This document shows, piece after piece, positions 47,674 to 56,742 of a DNA stretch of 64,000 nucleotides (positions are counted from its first letter, which is position 1; each line of letters starts with the position of its first letter). A program made the position numbers and the translations under genes. Below the pieces are notes generated by a model. That model was given only the letters and a program-made list of their open reading frames with translations. It was not told the origin of the DNA and ran no database searches. The stretch lies in NCBI GenBank assembly GCA_019414045.1, contig DXMW01000031.1, positions 155,712-219,711 of the forward strand, written 5' to 3'. This stretch comes from Collinsella sp. GTDB taxonomy: Bacteria > Actinomycetota > Coriobacteriia > Coriobacteriales > Coriobacteriaceae.

Positions 47674-50600
47674 TTACGCCTCCTTCTTGGTCGAAGCAAC
47701 AGAGCTGGCAGCCACAGACGCAGCGCCAGCAGCACCGCCCGCCACATCAAAGCGAGCGACATCCGCGGCGCTCGCGCGACCGGTCACAATGTCAAACGCC
47801 AGCTCCTCGGCCTGCGCATGCGTCCTGCCGACGGCCTCGGCGGCGGCGACAATCGCCAGCACACGCTCGTACTCGGTCGGAATGACCTTCACAAAGTGCT
47901 TGCTCATCGTCTCAAAGCTGTAGAGCAGCTTGATGCCGCGCGGGCTCTGCGTCGCGTCCACGTGCTCCTGGATGAGCGCACGGACCTGCTCCAGCTCGCC
48001 GGCCGTCGGGGCCTTGAGCTCGACGCTCTCGTGGTTCACGCGGGCATCGAGCGTGCCGTACTGGTCAAAGACATAAGCCACGCCACCCGTCATGCCGGCA
48101 GCGAAGTTCTGCCCGACCTCGCCCAGGATGAGCGCCAGGCCACCCGTCATGTACTCGCAACCGTGGTTGCCGCAACCCTCGACCACCACGGTGGCACCGG
48201 AGTTGCGTACGCCAAAGCGCTGGCCGGCCAGGCCGTTGATGAAGCCACGGCCGCTCGTGGCGCCAAAGAACGCAACGTTGCCCACGATGATGTTTTCGTC
48301 GAACTTATAGGTCGCATGCGGGTTGGGGCGCACCGACACCTCGCCGCCCGAAAGGCCCTTGCCAAAGTAGTCGTTGGCGTCGCCGCACACGTTGAGCGTA
48401 ATGCCGCGCGGCAGGAAGGCGCCAAAGCTCTGACCGGCCGATCCATCGCAATCGATGGTGATGGAGCCGGCGGGCAGGCCCTCGGGATGTGCCTTGGTCA
48501 CCGCGTTACCCAGGATGGTGCCCACGCAACGGTTGACGTTGGCGATATCAGCGCGGAAGCGAATCGGACGCAAGTGGGCACGGGCATCGGCCGTATAGGG
48601 CACGAACAGCGTGGAGTCGAGCGTCTTGTCGAGCTCGCTGTCCGCGGCCATCTGCGGCAGGAAGTGACGACCGTCGGCACCCGGGATATGGGCACCGAAC
48701 TCGCAGGTCGCGCTCGCCAGCACGGGCGACAGATCGAGCAGGTTGGCCTTACGGTTGCCCGGGACCTCAATCTGGCGCAAGCACTCGGGATGGCCGACCA
48801 TCTCGTCGACGGTGCGGAAGCCCAGGCTCGCCATGACCTCGCGCAGTTGCTCGGCAACAAAGAGCATAAAGTGCTCGACGTGCTCGGGCTTGCCGCGGAA
48901 GCCGCGACGCAGGCGGCAGTTTTGCGTAGCGATGCCGGCCGGGCAGGTATCCTGCTGGCAGTCGCGCTGCATGAGGCAGCCCATGGAGATGAGCGGCATA
49001 GTCGCAAAGCCAAACTCCTCGGCGCCCAGCAGGCAGGCGACGGCAACATCGGTGCCGTCCATGAGCTTGCCGTCGGCCTCGAGCACCACGCGCGAGCGCA
49101 GGCCGTTTTGCAGCAGCGTCTGCTGGGCCTCGGCAAGGCCAAGCTCCAGCGGCAGACCGGCGTGCCAGATCGAATCGCGAGCAGCGGCACCCGAGCCGCC
49201 ATTGTGGCCGCTGATCAAGATCTTGTCGGCAGCGCCCTTGGCCACACCGGTGGCGATGGTGCCGACGCCGGCCTCGCTGACCAGCTTGACCGACACGCGT
49301 GCGCCGGGGTTGGCGTTCTTAAGGTCAAAGATGAGCTCGGCCAGGTCTTCGATAGAGTAGATGTCGTGATGCGGCGGAGGCGAGATCAGGCCGATGCCGG
49401 GCGTGGACTGACGGACCTCGGCAATCCAGGGGTAGACCTTCTTGCCGGGCAGGTGACCGCCCTCGCCGGGCTTGGCGCCCTGGGCCATCTTGATCTGAAT
49501 CTCGAAGGCGCTGCACAGGTAGCGGCTCGTCACGCCAAAGCGCGCGCTTGCCACCTGCTTGATCGCGGAGTTCTTGGAGTCACCGTTAGCCAGCGGGGTC
49601 TCGCGACGCGGGTCCTCGCCGCCCTCGCCCGAGTTGGAGCGTCCGTGCAGGCGATTCATGGCGATGGCCATGCACTCGTGCGCCTCTTTGCTGATGGAGC
49701 CGTACGACATGGCGCCGGTGTTAAAGCGACGGACGATGTTGAGCGCGGGCTCCACCTCGTCGAGCGAAACCGGCGTGCGGCCGCTGGCATTAAAGTCGAG
49801 CAAGTCGCGCAGGCGCACGGCACGGCCGGCGCGGTGCAGACGAGCGCTGTACTCCTTAAAGGTGTCGTAGCTGCCCCCACGGCAGGCGGTCTGGAGCAGG
49901 TAGACGGTCTGAGGGTCGATCAGGTGATCCTCGCCGCCGAGCGGGCGCCACTTGGTCAGACCCAGCGTGGGCAGCTGATCGGGAGCCGGGCTCTTAAGGA
50001 TAGCGAGCGCGGCGTCGTAGCGCTCGTTTTGCTCGCGCTCAACGTCCTCGACACCCATACCGCCCACACGGCTCACCGTGCCGGCGAAGTACGCGTTGAC
50101 GAACTCCGGCGTAAAGCCCACGGCCTCGAAGATCTGCGCCGAATGGTAGCTCTGCACCGTGGAGATGCCCATCTTGGACATGATGGAGACGATGCCGGCA
50201 GTCGCAGCCTTGTTGTAGTTGGCGATGCCCTGCTCGGCCGTCACGTCCAGGTCGCCGCGTGCCGCCAGATCGCGGATGCACGCATGTGCGTTGTACGGAT
50301 AGATGCCGCTCGCGGAGTAGCCCACCAGTGCCGCAAAGTCGTGCGGGGACACGGCGTCGCCGCACTCCACCACAATATCGGCAAAGGTACGCACACCGGC
50401 GCGGATCAGGTGGTTGTGCACGCAGCCCACGGCAAGCAGCGACGGCACGGGCACCTCGCCTGCTCCGGCACGATCGCTCAGCACCACAATGTTCACGCCG
50501 TCGCGGACCGCAGCCTCGACGTCCTCGGCAAGCTGTTTGAGCGCAGCCTGCAGCGCGCCCTCGCCGGCATCGCGGCGGTAGACGGCACGGAAACGACGGG

Positions 50601-52371
50601 TCTTAAAGCCAACACGGTCGATGGCACAGATATGCTCGAACTCTTCATCGTTGAGCAATGGGCGCTCCAAGCGCACCAGCTGACAGGCCGTGCGGGAATC
50701 CTCGAGCAGGTTGCCGTGGTTGCCCAGGTAGAGCGTGGTCGAAGTCACCATGTGCTCGCGTAGGGCATCGATCGGAGGATTCGTGACCTGAGCGAACAGC
50801 TGATAGAAGTAGTCAAAGAACGAACGCGTCTTCTTGGACAGGCAAGCCAGCGGCGCGTCGATGCCCATCGAGGCGAGCGGGGCCTTGCCCTGCTGGGCCA
50901 TAGGACGCACGACCTCGTCGACGTCATCCCAGTGGTAGCCGAGCTTGGCCATGCGCACAGCGGCGGGCACCTCGGCATCCTCGGCGGACGCGGGCGCGGC
51001 GGGCTCATCGAGCGCGTCGACGGTCAGCGTCTCCTCGGCAATCCAGTCGCGGTAGGGCTTTTCCTTGGCGTAACGGGCGCGCAGCTCGTCATTGTAGATG
51101 ACGCGCCCGCGGGCAAAGTCGACCTCGAGCATCTGGCCCGGCCCCAGACAGCCGCTCGTCACGATGTTCTCGGGGCTCACCTCGATGGTGCCCACCTCGC
51201 TTGCCAGCATAAAGCGACCGTCGCGCGTCACGTAGTAACGAGCGGGGCGCAGGCCGTTGCGATCGAGGGCGGCGCCCAGTGTGCGACCGTCGGTAAAGGC
51301 GATGGCCGCCGGGCCGTCCCACGGCTCCATGAGCATGGACTGGTAGGCGTCGTAGGCGCGGCGCTCCTCACTCAGGCTGTCGTTGTGGTCCCACGGCTCG
51401 GGCAGCAACATGGACGCGGCACGCGTGAGCGGGCGACCGTTCATGACCAGGAACTCGAGCACGTTGTCCAGAATCGCGGAATCGGATCCCTCGCGGTTGA
51501 TGATAGGCATCACGCGCTCAAGATCGTGCTGCAGCACGGGGCTGTACAGGTTGGGCTCGCGGGCGCGAATCCAGTTGACGTTGCCCTTGAGGGTGTTGAT
51601 CTCGCCGTTATGGATAATAAAGCGGTTGGGGTGCGCGCGCTCCCAGCTGGGCGTGGTATTGGTGGAGTAGCGCGAGTGGACGAGCGCCACGGCCGTCTTG
51701 ACGGCGGCGTCGTTGAGGTCGATGAAGAAGCGGCGCATCTGCGTGGCGACGAGCATGCCCTTGTACACGATAGTGCGCGAGCTCATGGAGCAGACGTAGA
51801 AGATCTTGTCGCGCAGGGCAAACTCGGCATCGGCCTTCTTCTCGATAGTGCGACGGCACACGTACAGGCGACGCTCGAAGGCATCGCCGGCGGGCGTGTC
51901 GTCGGGGCGGCCCAGAAAGGCTTGCAGAATGGTGGGCATGCAGGCGCGTGCCGTCTCGCCCAAGTCGTGCGGGTCGACGGGCACCTCACGCCAAAAGAGC
52001 AGCGGCACGCCGGCCTCGGCGCAGCCTTCCTCAAATACGCGTCGGGCATCCTCTACGCCCTTGTCGTCCTGCGGGAAGAACAGCATGGCCACGCCGTAGT
52101 CGCCCTCTGCCGGCAGAATCTGGCCGCACTTTTGAGCCTCTTTACGGAAAAAGTGATGCGGAACCTGGAACAGGATGCCGGCACCGTCGCCGGTGTTCTT
52201 CTCGAGTCCCGTGCCACCGCGGTGCTCCAAGTTGACCAGAATGGACAGCGCATCGTCCAGAATCTGGTGATGGCGCTCGCCGTTGATATCGGCAAGCGCG
52301 CCGATGCCACATGCATCGTGGTCGAATTCGGGGCGATAAAGGCCCTGCTGCCGAACGGAATCTGCCTGCAT
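47674..52371 (-). CDS. gltB: glutamate synthase large subunit
   Basis: The 1565-aa alpha subunit of GOGAT. Class II amidotransferase nucleophile C21 in HDACGIGALA implies removal of a 20-residue propeptide. Central domain, FMN/synthase domain (IKMAQGAKPGEGGHLPGKKV; ISGHNGGSGAA), 3Fe-4S cysteines (MGCLMQRDCQQDTCPAGIA) and the C-terminal GXGXG beta-helix (VEGCGNHGCEYMTGG) follow in order. GGGGAGGATCGCG precedes the ATG. Operon gltB-gltD; nitrogen control is likely but no known operator was identified. Confidence 0.97.
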   Translation of the reverse strand: MQADSVRQQGLYRPEFDHDACGIGALADINGERHHQILDDALSILVNLEHRGGTGLEKNTGDGAGILFQVPHHFFRKEAQKCGQILPAEGDYGVAMLFFPQDDKGVEDARRVFEEGCAEAGVPLLFWREVPVDPHDLGETARACMPTILQAFLGRPDDTPAGDAFERRLYVCRRTIEKKADAEFALRDKIFYVCSMSSRTIVYKGMLVATQMRRFFIDLNDAAVKTAVALVHSRYSTNTTPSWERAHPNRFIIHNGEINTLKGNVNWIRAREPNLYSPVLQHDLERVMPIINREGSDSAILDNVLEFLVMNGRPLTRAASMLLPEPWDHNDSLSEERRAYDAYQSMLMEPWDGPAAIAFTDGRTLGAALDRNGLRPARYYVTRDGRFMLASEVGTIEVSPENIVTSGCLGPGQMLEVDFARGRVIYNDELRARYAKEKPYRDWIAEETLTVDALDEPAAPASAEDAEVPAAVRMAKLGYHWDDVDEVVRPMAQQGKAPLASMGIDAPLACLSKKTRSFFDYFYQLFAQVTNPPIDALREHMVTSTTLYLGNHGNLLEDSRTACQLVRLERPLLNDEEFEHICAIDRVGFKTRRFRAVYRRDAGEGALQAALKQLAEDVEAAVRDGVNIVVLSDRAGAGEVPVPSLLAVGCVHNHLIRAGVRTFADIVVECGDAVSPHDFAALVGYSASGIYPYNAHACIRDLAARGDLDVTAEQGIANYNKAATAGIVSIMSKMGISTVQSYHSAQIFEAVGFTPEFVNAYFAGTVSRVGGMGVEDVEREQNERYDAALAILKSPAPDQLPTLGLTKWRPLGGEDHLIDPQTVYLLQTACRGGSYDTFKEYSARLHRAGRAVRLRDLLDFNASGRTPVSLDEVEPALNIVRRFNTGAMSYGSISKEAHECMAIAMNRLHGRSNSGEGGEDPRRETPLANGDSKNSAIKQVASARFGVTSRYLCSAFEIQIKMAQGAKPGEGGHLPGKKVYPWIAEVRQSTPGIGLISPPPHHDIYSIEDLAELIFDLKNANPGARVSVKLVSEAGVGTIATGVAKGAADKILISGHNGGSGAAARDSIWHAGLPLELGLAEAQQTLLQNGLRSRVVLEADGKLMDGTDVAVACLLGAEEFGFATMPLISMGCLMQRDCQQDTCPAGIATQNCRLRRGFRGKPEHVEHFMLFVAEQLREVMASLGFRTVDEMVGHPECLRQIEVPGNRKANLLDLSPVLASATCEFGAHIPGADGRHFLPQMAADSELDKTLDSTLFVPYTADARAHLRPIRFRADIANVNRCVGTILGNAVTKAHPEGLPAGSITIDCDGSAGQSFGAFLPRGITLNVCGDANDYFGKGLSGGEVSVRPNPHATYKFDENIIVGNVAFFGATSGRGFINGLAGQRFGVRNSGATVVVEGCGNHGCEYMTGGLALILGEVGQNFAAGMTGGVAYVFDQYGTLDARVNHESVELKAPTAGELEQVRALIQEHVDATQSPRGIKLLYSFETMSKHFVKVIPTEYERVLAIVAAAEAVGRTHAQAEELAFDIVTGRASAADVARFDVAGGAAGAASVAASSVASTKKEA

Positions 52372-52556
52372 CGCGATCCTCCCCTAGATATTTAGACAGT
52401 CAGTTGAATAGGCATACTAGGAGCATCGCCGGCCCGTTGTGTTTCCCACCCGTTTCGAAACAATCGCGTAACGCACACCTTACGAGTGGGCACCGCCGAC
52501 CTCAAGGGCGAAAACATAGGCCCCAAGTTCGACCTGCAAACTCACCCCTTCAAACA
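52372..52556. other. gltB upstream region
   Basis: Contains TAGTAT, a possible -10 on the minus strand (near 52420), and the 10-nt perfect palindrome GTTTCGAAAC (52452-52461), a possible operator. No gene. Confidence 0.4.
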
Positions 52557-52772
52557 TCTCAATCTGTAACAGTAAGACCCAATTTCGACGACTAACTGTT
52601 ACAGATTGAGATGTTTTCGAGAGACGGTTCCAAATGTCTCAATCTGTAACATGAAGGGCCGGTTTTTGCAGCTAACTGTTACAGATCGAGATTTTCCATA
52701 GGACCATTTCTTCCTGTCTCGATCTGTAACACCTAGGCCCAATTTCCATCCCTAGTTGTTACAGATCGAGAC
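52557..52772. repeat. family-A palindrome array, locus 4 (3 units)
   Basis: Units 52557-52611, 52636-52691 and 52716-52772, each with TCTCRATCTGTAACA / TGTTACAGATYGAGA arms and a 25-nt, T-run-containing centre. Located between the divergent gltB and gpmA genes. Confidence 0.92.
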
Positions 52773-52829
52773 ATTTCGGCAGCCCCCTTTCACCATCCCA
52801 TTCAAATACAACAATTTTGTTAGTCTTGG

Positions 52830-52858
52830 TTAACTTTTAAGCTTAAAACGGGTATCCT
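52830..52858 (+). promoter_or_regulatory. gpmA promoter
   Basis: TTAACT (52830-52835), 17-bp spacer, TATCCT (52853-52858), with an AT-rich upstream stretch. About 45 nt of leader follow before the ATG. Confidence 0.6.
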
Positions 52859-52910
52859 TTGCGGCGTCAAGCAAACGGCACGCACACCGTGCCAGATCAA
52901 GGAGGCCCCT

Positions 52911-53684
52911 ATGGCGCACCAAGCAGACCAGCAGACGATGCAACTCGTCCTTATCCGTCACGGAGAGTCCGAGTGGAACAAGCTCAACCTGTTCACCGGC
53001 TGGACCGACGTAGAACTCACCGACACGGGCCGCGAAGAAGCCGCAGCAGGCGGTCGAGCCCTCAAAGAAGCCGGTTTCGACTTTGACGTCTGCTGCACTT
53101 CGCGCCTCAAGCGCGCGATCCACACCCTCAACATCGTGCTCGGCCAAATGGATCGCGAGTGGCTGCCCGTCATCAAATCCTGGAAGCTCAACGAGCGCCA
53201 CTACGGAGCGTTGCAGGGTCTCAACAAGGCCGATGCCGCAGCGGAGCACGGCGACGAGCAGGTGCTCATCTGGCGCCGCTCCTTCGATATCTGCCCGCCG
53301 GCACTCGAGCCGAACGACGCGCGCGATCCCCACACCCAGGAGCAATACCGTGATGTCGCGCCTGATCAGCTGCCCTATACCGAATGCCTCAAGGACACGA
53401 TCGCCCGCGCCTGGCCCTATTTCGAAGACGAGATTCGCCCCCAGATGCTCGCTGGCAAGCGCGTACTCATCGCCGCACACGGCAACTCCCTGCGCTCACT
53501 CGTCATGAAGCTCGAGCACCTCACGCCCGAGGAGATCCTCAAGGTCAACATCCCCACCGGCGTGCCGCTCGTCTACACCTTCGATACCGATTTCAATGTC
53601 CTCGACAAGCGCTACATCGGCGACCCGGCGACCATCGCCGCCAAGATCGACGCCGTGGCCAATCAGGGCAAAGCGCACAAGTAG
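52911..53684 (+). CDS. gpmA: 2,3-bisphosphoglycerate-dependent phosphoglycerate mutase
   Basis: Glycolytic enzyme interconverting 3- and 2-phosphoglycerate, 257 aa. Catalytic H17 is in LIRHGESEWN, with FTGWTDVELTDTG, the acid/base Glu in LNERHYGALQG, and the second His in AAHGNSLRSLV. GGAGG lies 8 nt before the ATG; the residues before LVLIRHGE are a few longer than in E. coli. It has its own promoter. mntH follows after 75 nt on the same strand. Confidence 0.97.
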   Translation: MAHQADQQTMQLVLIRHGESEWNKLNLFTGWTDVELTDTGREEAAAGGRALKEAGFDFDVCCTSRLKRAIHTLNIVLGQMDREWLPVIKSWKLNERHYGALQGLNKADAAAEHGDEQVLIWRRSFDICPPALEPNDARDPHTQEQYRDVAPDQLPYTECLKDTIARAWPYFEDEIRPQMLAGKRVLIAAHGNSLRSLVMKLEHLTPEEILKVNIPTGVPLVYTFDTDFNVLDKRYIGDPATIAAKIDAVANQGKAHK

Positions 53685-53759
53685 CCCCAACCCAAATCCG
53701 ACGCGTGGCGCCGCACGACCCAGATGCGACGTCACGCCGCCCATACGCAGGAGCGCACC

Positions 53760-55016
53760 ATGCTCAACCATCTCAAACAACACTTTGGCTCCCGACGCAC
53801 CGGTGGTCACGGAGGCCTAGACATTGCGCGGCATATCGGCCCCGGGCTGCTCGTGACCGTCGGCTTTATCGACCCGGGCAATTGGGCCTCCAATATGGCC
53901 GCGGGCTCGCAGTTTGGCTACGCGCTGCTGTGGATCGTCACGCTGTCCACGATTATGCTCATCGTGCTGCAGCACAACGCGGCGCACTTGGGCATCGCCA
54001 CGGGCGCCTGCCTTGCCGAGGCCACGACCCGCTTTCTCCCCCGCATCGTGGGACGCGCGGTGCTCGGCAGCGCCTATCTCGCGACTGTCGCCACCGCCAT
54101 GGCCGAAGTCCTGGGTGGCGCGATTGCCCTTCAAATGCTCTTTGGGCTGCCCGTGCGCGCGGGCTGCGTCATCGTGGCGGCAGTATCGATGGCGATGCTC
54201 ATGACGAGCTCCTACAAGCGCGCCGAACGCTGGATCATCGCCTTCGTGGGTGTGGTGGGACTCTCGTTTTTAGCAGAGCTCGCGCTGGTCAAAGTCGACT
54301 GGCCGCAAGCAACCGCAAGCTGGATCACCCCCAGCATGCCTGCCGACTCGGCAACGATTATCGTGAGTGTCCTGGGTGCGGTCGTTATGCCCCACAACCT
54401 TTTTCTGCACTCCGAGGTCATCCAATCCATGCACTTCGAAGGCCAAGGCGAGCAGGTTATCGAAGAGCGTCTGCGCTACGAGCTCTTCGACACGCTCTTT
54501 TCGATGGGCGTGGGCTGGGCAATCAACTCGGCCATGGTCATCCTGGCCGCAACGACCTTCTTTGCGCACGGCATGGTCGTAGACGACCTCGCCGTCGCAG
54601 CGGCCACGCTCTCCCCCATTCTGGGCCCGGCAAGCTCGACCATCTTTGCCGTGGCGCTGCTGTTTGCGGGCCTCTCGAGTAGCGTGACGGCGGGCATGGC
54701 GGCGGGCACCATCACCGCGGGCATGTTCGACGAGGAATACGACATCCACGACCGGCATTCCTCGATCGGGGTGGCGTCCTGTTTCGTCGGCGCAGTGACG
54801 GCATGCCTGGTCGTCCCAAATCCTTTTGAAGGTCTCATCTGGAGTCAGGCACTGCTGTCGCTTCAACTGCCGATTACGGTCTTTGTGCTCATACGGCTCA
54901 CCAGTTCACCCCGCGTCATGGGCAAATACGCCAACTCGCGCCCACTCAACGCGCTGCTCGTAGGGATCGGTGCCATCGTGACGATTCTCGATGTCGTGTT
55001 GCTAACGGGGATGTAA
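53760..55016 (+). CDS. mntH: Nramp family divalent metal transporter (MntH)
   Basis: A proton-coupled Mn2+/Fe2+ importer, 418 aa, about eleven transmembrane helices. Metal-site motifs are canonical: DPGNWASN in the first helix (GFIDPGNWASNMAAG) and MPHNLFLHS in the sixth (GAVVMPHN). The start MLNHLKQHFG is preferred because GCAGGAG lies 7 nt upstream; an ATG 12 codons earlier has no RBS. May be cotranscribed with gpmA, a Mn-independent mutase; the pairing has no obvious metabolic reason. No MntR box recognised. Confidence 0.95.
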   Translation: MLNHLKQHFGSRRTGGHGGLDIARHIGPGLLVTVGFIDPGNWASNMAAGSQFGYALLWIVTLSTIMLIVLQHNAAHLGIATGACLAEATTRFLPRIVGRAVLGSAYLATVATAMAEVLGGAIALQMLFGLPVRAGCVIVAAVSMAMLMTSSYKRAERWIIAFVGVVGLSFLAELALVKVDWPQATASWITPSMPADSATIIVSVLGAVVMPHNLFLHSEVIQSMHFEGQGEQVIEERLRYELFDTLFSMGVGWAINSAMVILAATTFFAHGMVVDDLAVAAATLSPILGPASSTIFAVALLFAGLSSSVTAGMAAGTITAGMFDEEYDIHDRHSSIGVASCFVGAVTACLVVPNPFEGLIWSQALLSLQLPITVFVLIRLTSSPRVMGKYANSRPLNALLVGIGAIVTILDVVLLTGM

Positions 55017-55043
55017 TGGGACGGGGCACCTACCCAGGCAAAC

Positions 55044-55180
55044 GTCTCGATCTATAACATCTAGACCCGCTTTTGATGTCTAGATGTTACAGATCGAGAT
55101 CATTCCGAGGGACAGCTCCGTTTGTCTCAATCTGTAACACGTGAGGCCGTTTTGAGCCGTTAGATGTTACAGATTGAGAC
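55044..55180. repeat. family-A palindrome array, locus 5 (2 units)
   Basis: Units 55044-55099 and 55124-55180. In the first, the centre itself is palindromic (TCTAGAC...GTCTAGA), giving a 22-bp arm with one mismatch around an 11-nt loop. Starts 27 nt past the mntH stop. Confidence 0.92.
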
Positions 55181-55252
55181 AAAAGGTCGGCCGGACTCAC
55201 GTCAGACAGGATCGACTAACAGCAGCCGTGATCCCTTGGGGACGGATTAATC

Positions 55253-55288
55253 AAAAGGGCCCCGGCCGAGAATTCGACCGGGGCCCTT
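55253..55288 (-). terminator. intrinsic terminator of the rubredoxin gene
   Basis: On the minus strand AAGGGCCCCGGTCG-aatt-CTCGGCCGGGGCCCTT is followed by TTGATT, about 40 nt past the rubredoxin stop. The perfect core is 10-11 bp. Confidence 0.88.
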
Positions 55289-55328
55289 GGACAGAGCTAT
55301 GTGTTGCCGTGAGCCGCGTGCCGACGAG

Positions 55329-55472
55329 CTACTCCTCGACGAGCTCAAACTGATCGGGACCGACGCCGCACACCGGGCACACATAATCCTCGGGCAGCTC
55401 GGGCGTATCGACCTCAACCTCGTAACCGCAAACGACGCACACGAACTTATACGTCTTCTTCTCCTCAGCCAT
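55329..55472 (-). CDS. rubredoxin
   Basis: A 47-aa iron-sulfur electron carrier, too short for a usual length cut-off. The translation MAEEKKTYKFVCVVCGYEVE...YVCPVCGVGPDQFE has both CxxCG knuckles. GAGGAGAACATC precedes the ATG. Rubredoxins feed superoxide reductase and rubrerythrin in anaerobes; a superoxide reductase is encoded at 3053. A flavin reductase gene lies 90 nt upstream on the same strand, but a separate promoter sits between them. Confidence 0.95.
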   Translation of the reverse strand: MAEEKKTYKFVCVVCGYEVEVDTPELPEDYVCPVCGVGPDQFELVEE

Positions 55473-55516
55473 GATGTTCTCCTCTCAAACGCGACTGGTG
55501 ATGTACTTCATTTATC

Positions 55517-55544
55517 AGTATAGATTCTCAATAATATAATGCAA
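55517..55544 (-). promoter_or_regulatory. rubredoxin promoter
   Basis: On the minus strand TTGCAT (55544-55539), 16-bp spacer, TATACT (55522-55517). The AT-rich spacer reads TATATTATTGAGAATC, which loosely recalls Fur/PerR sites, but the match is too weak to call. Confidence 0.65.
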
Positions 55545-55561
55545 GTATTTTTAAAACATTT

Positions 55562-56065
55562 CTAGCCTTGATACGAGGACGCCTTCGGAGGCGTCTTGCC
55601 CTTCAGGACCTTATGGTAGTAATCGTAGGTGAGCGGCGTCTCGTCACTCAAGCGCTCGGCATCCTCGACCTCGCCGATAAACAGTAGATGCGTGCCAACA
55701 TCCACAGTGTCGATCAAATGGCAGCTAAACAGGGCCGCCGCGTGCTCGGGCACATAGGGCATGCCCAGAGCCGTCTCGCGGGTCTCGTATTTGGCAAACT
55801 TGTCATAATCGCTGCTAGTGCGGAACCCAAAGTTACCGATGTAGAGCATATCGGCGGTCTGATCGATCACGGTCAGCGCGAACGCTTTGGCCGAAGCGAT
55901 GACGCCCGAGGTGACGTTGTCCTTGTTCACGGCAACCGAAATGCGCGGCGGCATGGACGTCACCTGCACCGCAGTGTTGATGACGCAGCCGGCGCGCAGC
56001 CCGTCTGCCGCGGCGCTCACCACGTACAGGCCGCTCGGCATGGTAAAGAACGCAGTTTTGTCCAT
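55562..56065 (-). CDS. flavin reductase-like (FMN-binding split barrel) protein
   Basis: A 167-aa flavoredoxin/flavin reductase family protein: PSGLYVVSAAADGLRAGCVINTAVQVTSMPPRISVAVNK is the FMN-binding start, followed by FALTVIDQ and a conserved C-terminal HLLFIGEVEDAE. In clostridial high-molecular-weight rubredoxin (Hrb) this domain is fused to rubredoxin; here the two are adjacent separate genes. AGGGGAGTGATCGTT precedes the ATG. Likely role is NAD(P)H- or flavin-linked electron supply to rubredoxin. Confidence 0.9.
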   Translation of the reverse strand: MDKTAFFTMPSGLYVVSAAADGLRAGCVINTAVQVTSMPPRISVAVNKDNVTSGVIASAKAFALTVIDQTADMLYIGNFGFRTSSDYDKFAKYETRETALGMPYVPEHAAALFSCHLIDTVDVGTHLLFIGEVEDAERLSDETPLTYDYYHKVLKGKTPPKASSYQG

Positions 56066-56116
56066 AACGATCACTCCCCTAGCTCGGGTTGGAACCTCAT
56101 GGATGTATGTACCCAC

Positions 56117-56150
56117 AAAAAAGGCAGCGCCCATAACGGACGCCGCCTTT
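56117..56150 (-). terminator. intrinsic terminator between smpB and the flavin reductase gene
   Basis: On the minus strand AAAGGCGGCG...CGCTGCCTTT (one mismatch) is followed by TTTTTT. It lies beyond family-B copy B4 and 52 nt before the flavin reductase start, isolating it from smpB. Confidence 0.85.
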
Positions 56151-56192
56151 GAAACATATGTGTCAGAACAGTAAGAAAGATGAGACACCCGC

Positions 56193-56259
56193 AGCTGCGG
56201 TGAAATAGGGACTGAATAGCCCCTCAAACAGGCAAAACAGTCCGTATTCCACCGCAACT
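56193..56259. repeat. family-B intergenic palindrome, copy B4
   Basis: 67 bp, left arm AGCTGCGGTGAAATAGGGAC, right arm CAGTCCGTATTCCACCGCAA. Ends 13 nt from the smpB stop. Near-identical to B2, including the fixed asymmetric positions. Confidence 0.88.
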
Positions 56260-56271
56260 TATAAAGGACGG

Positions 56272-56742
56272 TCAGCGGTTGTGTTCTTTAAGGGCGCGAT
56301 CGATTTCGCGTTGAACATCGCGCTTGGCCATGTCCTCGCGCTTGTCGTAGAGCTTTTTGCCTCGGCCCAGGCCCAGCAGCAGCTTTACGCGGCCGTCGGT
56401 ATTAAAGTAGAGCTCCAACGGTACCAGCGCATAACCACGGTTGCGAAGTTTGCCGTCGAGAAAGTCAATCTCCTTGCGGTGTAGCAGCAGACGACGACGG
56501 CGATCAGGATCGCGGTTCCACACGCCACCATGGCTATAAGGGTGAATATGCAGGCCGACGAGCCAGCACTCCCCGCCGCGGATCAGCGCGAAGGTATCGG
56601 TGATCTGGCAGGCGCGCTCGCGAATCGACTTGACCTCGGTGCCGCTCAGTTCAATGCCGCACTCAAACGTCTCATCGATAAAGTACTCGTGATGCGCCGA
56701 TCGATTCTTGGAAATGAGCTTGCGCTCGCGCTTACTGGGCAT
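56272..56742 (-). CDS. smpB: SsrA-binding protein
   Basis: SmpB escorts tmRNA to stalled ribosomes. 156 aa, normal length. Visible: KNRSAHHEYFIDETFECGIELSGTEVKSIR, HIHPYSHGGVWNRDPDRRRRLLLH and the basic tail GRGKKLYDKREDMAKRD. The start MPSKRERKLISKNR follows AAGGAGG; the longer in-frame extension lies within the upstream gene. It overlaps the TPR gene by 11 nt, so translation is coupled. No ssrA gene was found in the window. Confidence 0.96.
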   Translation of the reverse strand: MPSKRERKLISKNRSAHHEYFIDETFECGIELSGTEVKSIRERACQITDTFALIRGGECWLVGLHIHPYSHGGVWNRDPDRRRRLLLHRKEIDFLDGKLRNRGYALVPLELYFNTDGRVKLLLGLGRGKKLYDKREDMAKRDVQREIDRALKEHNR

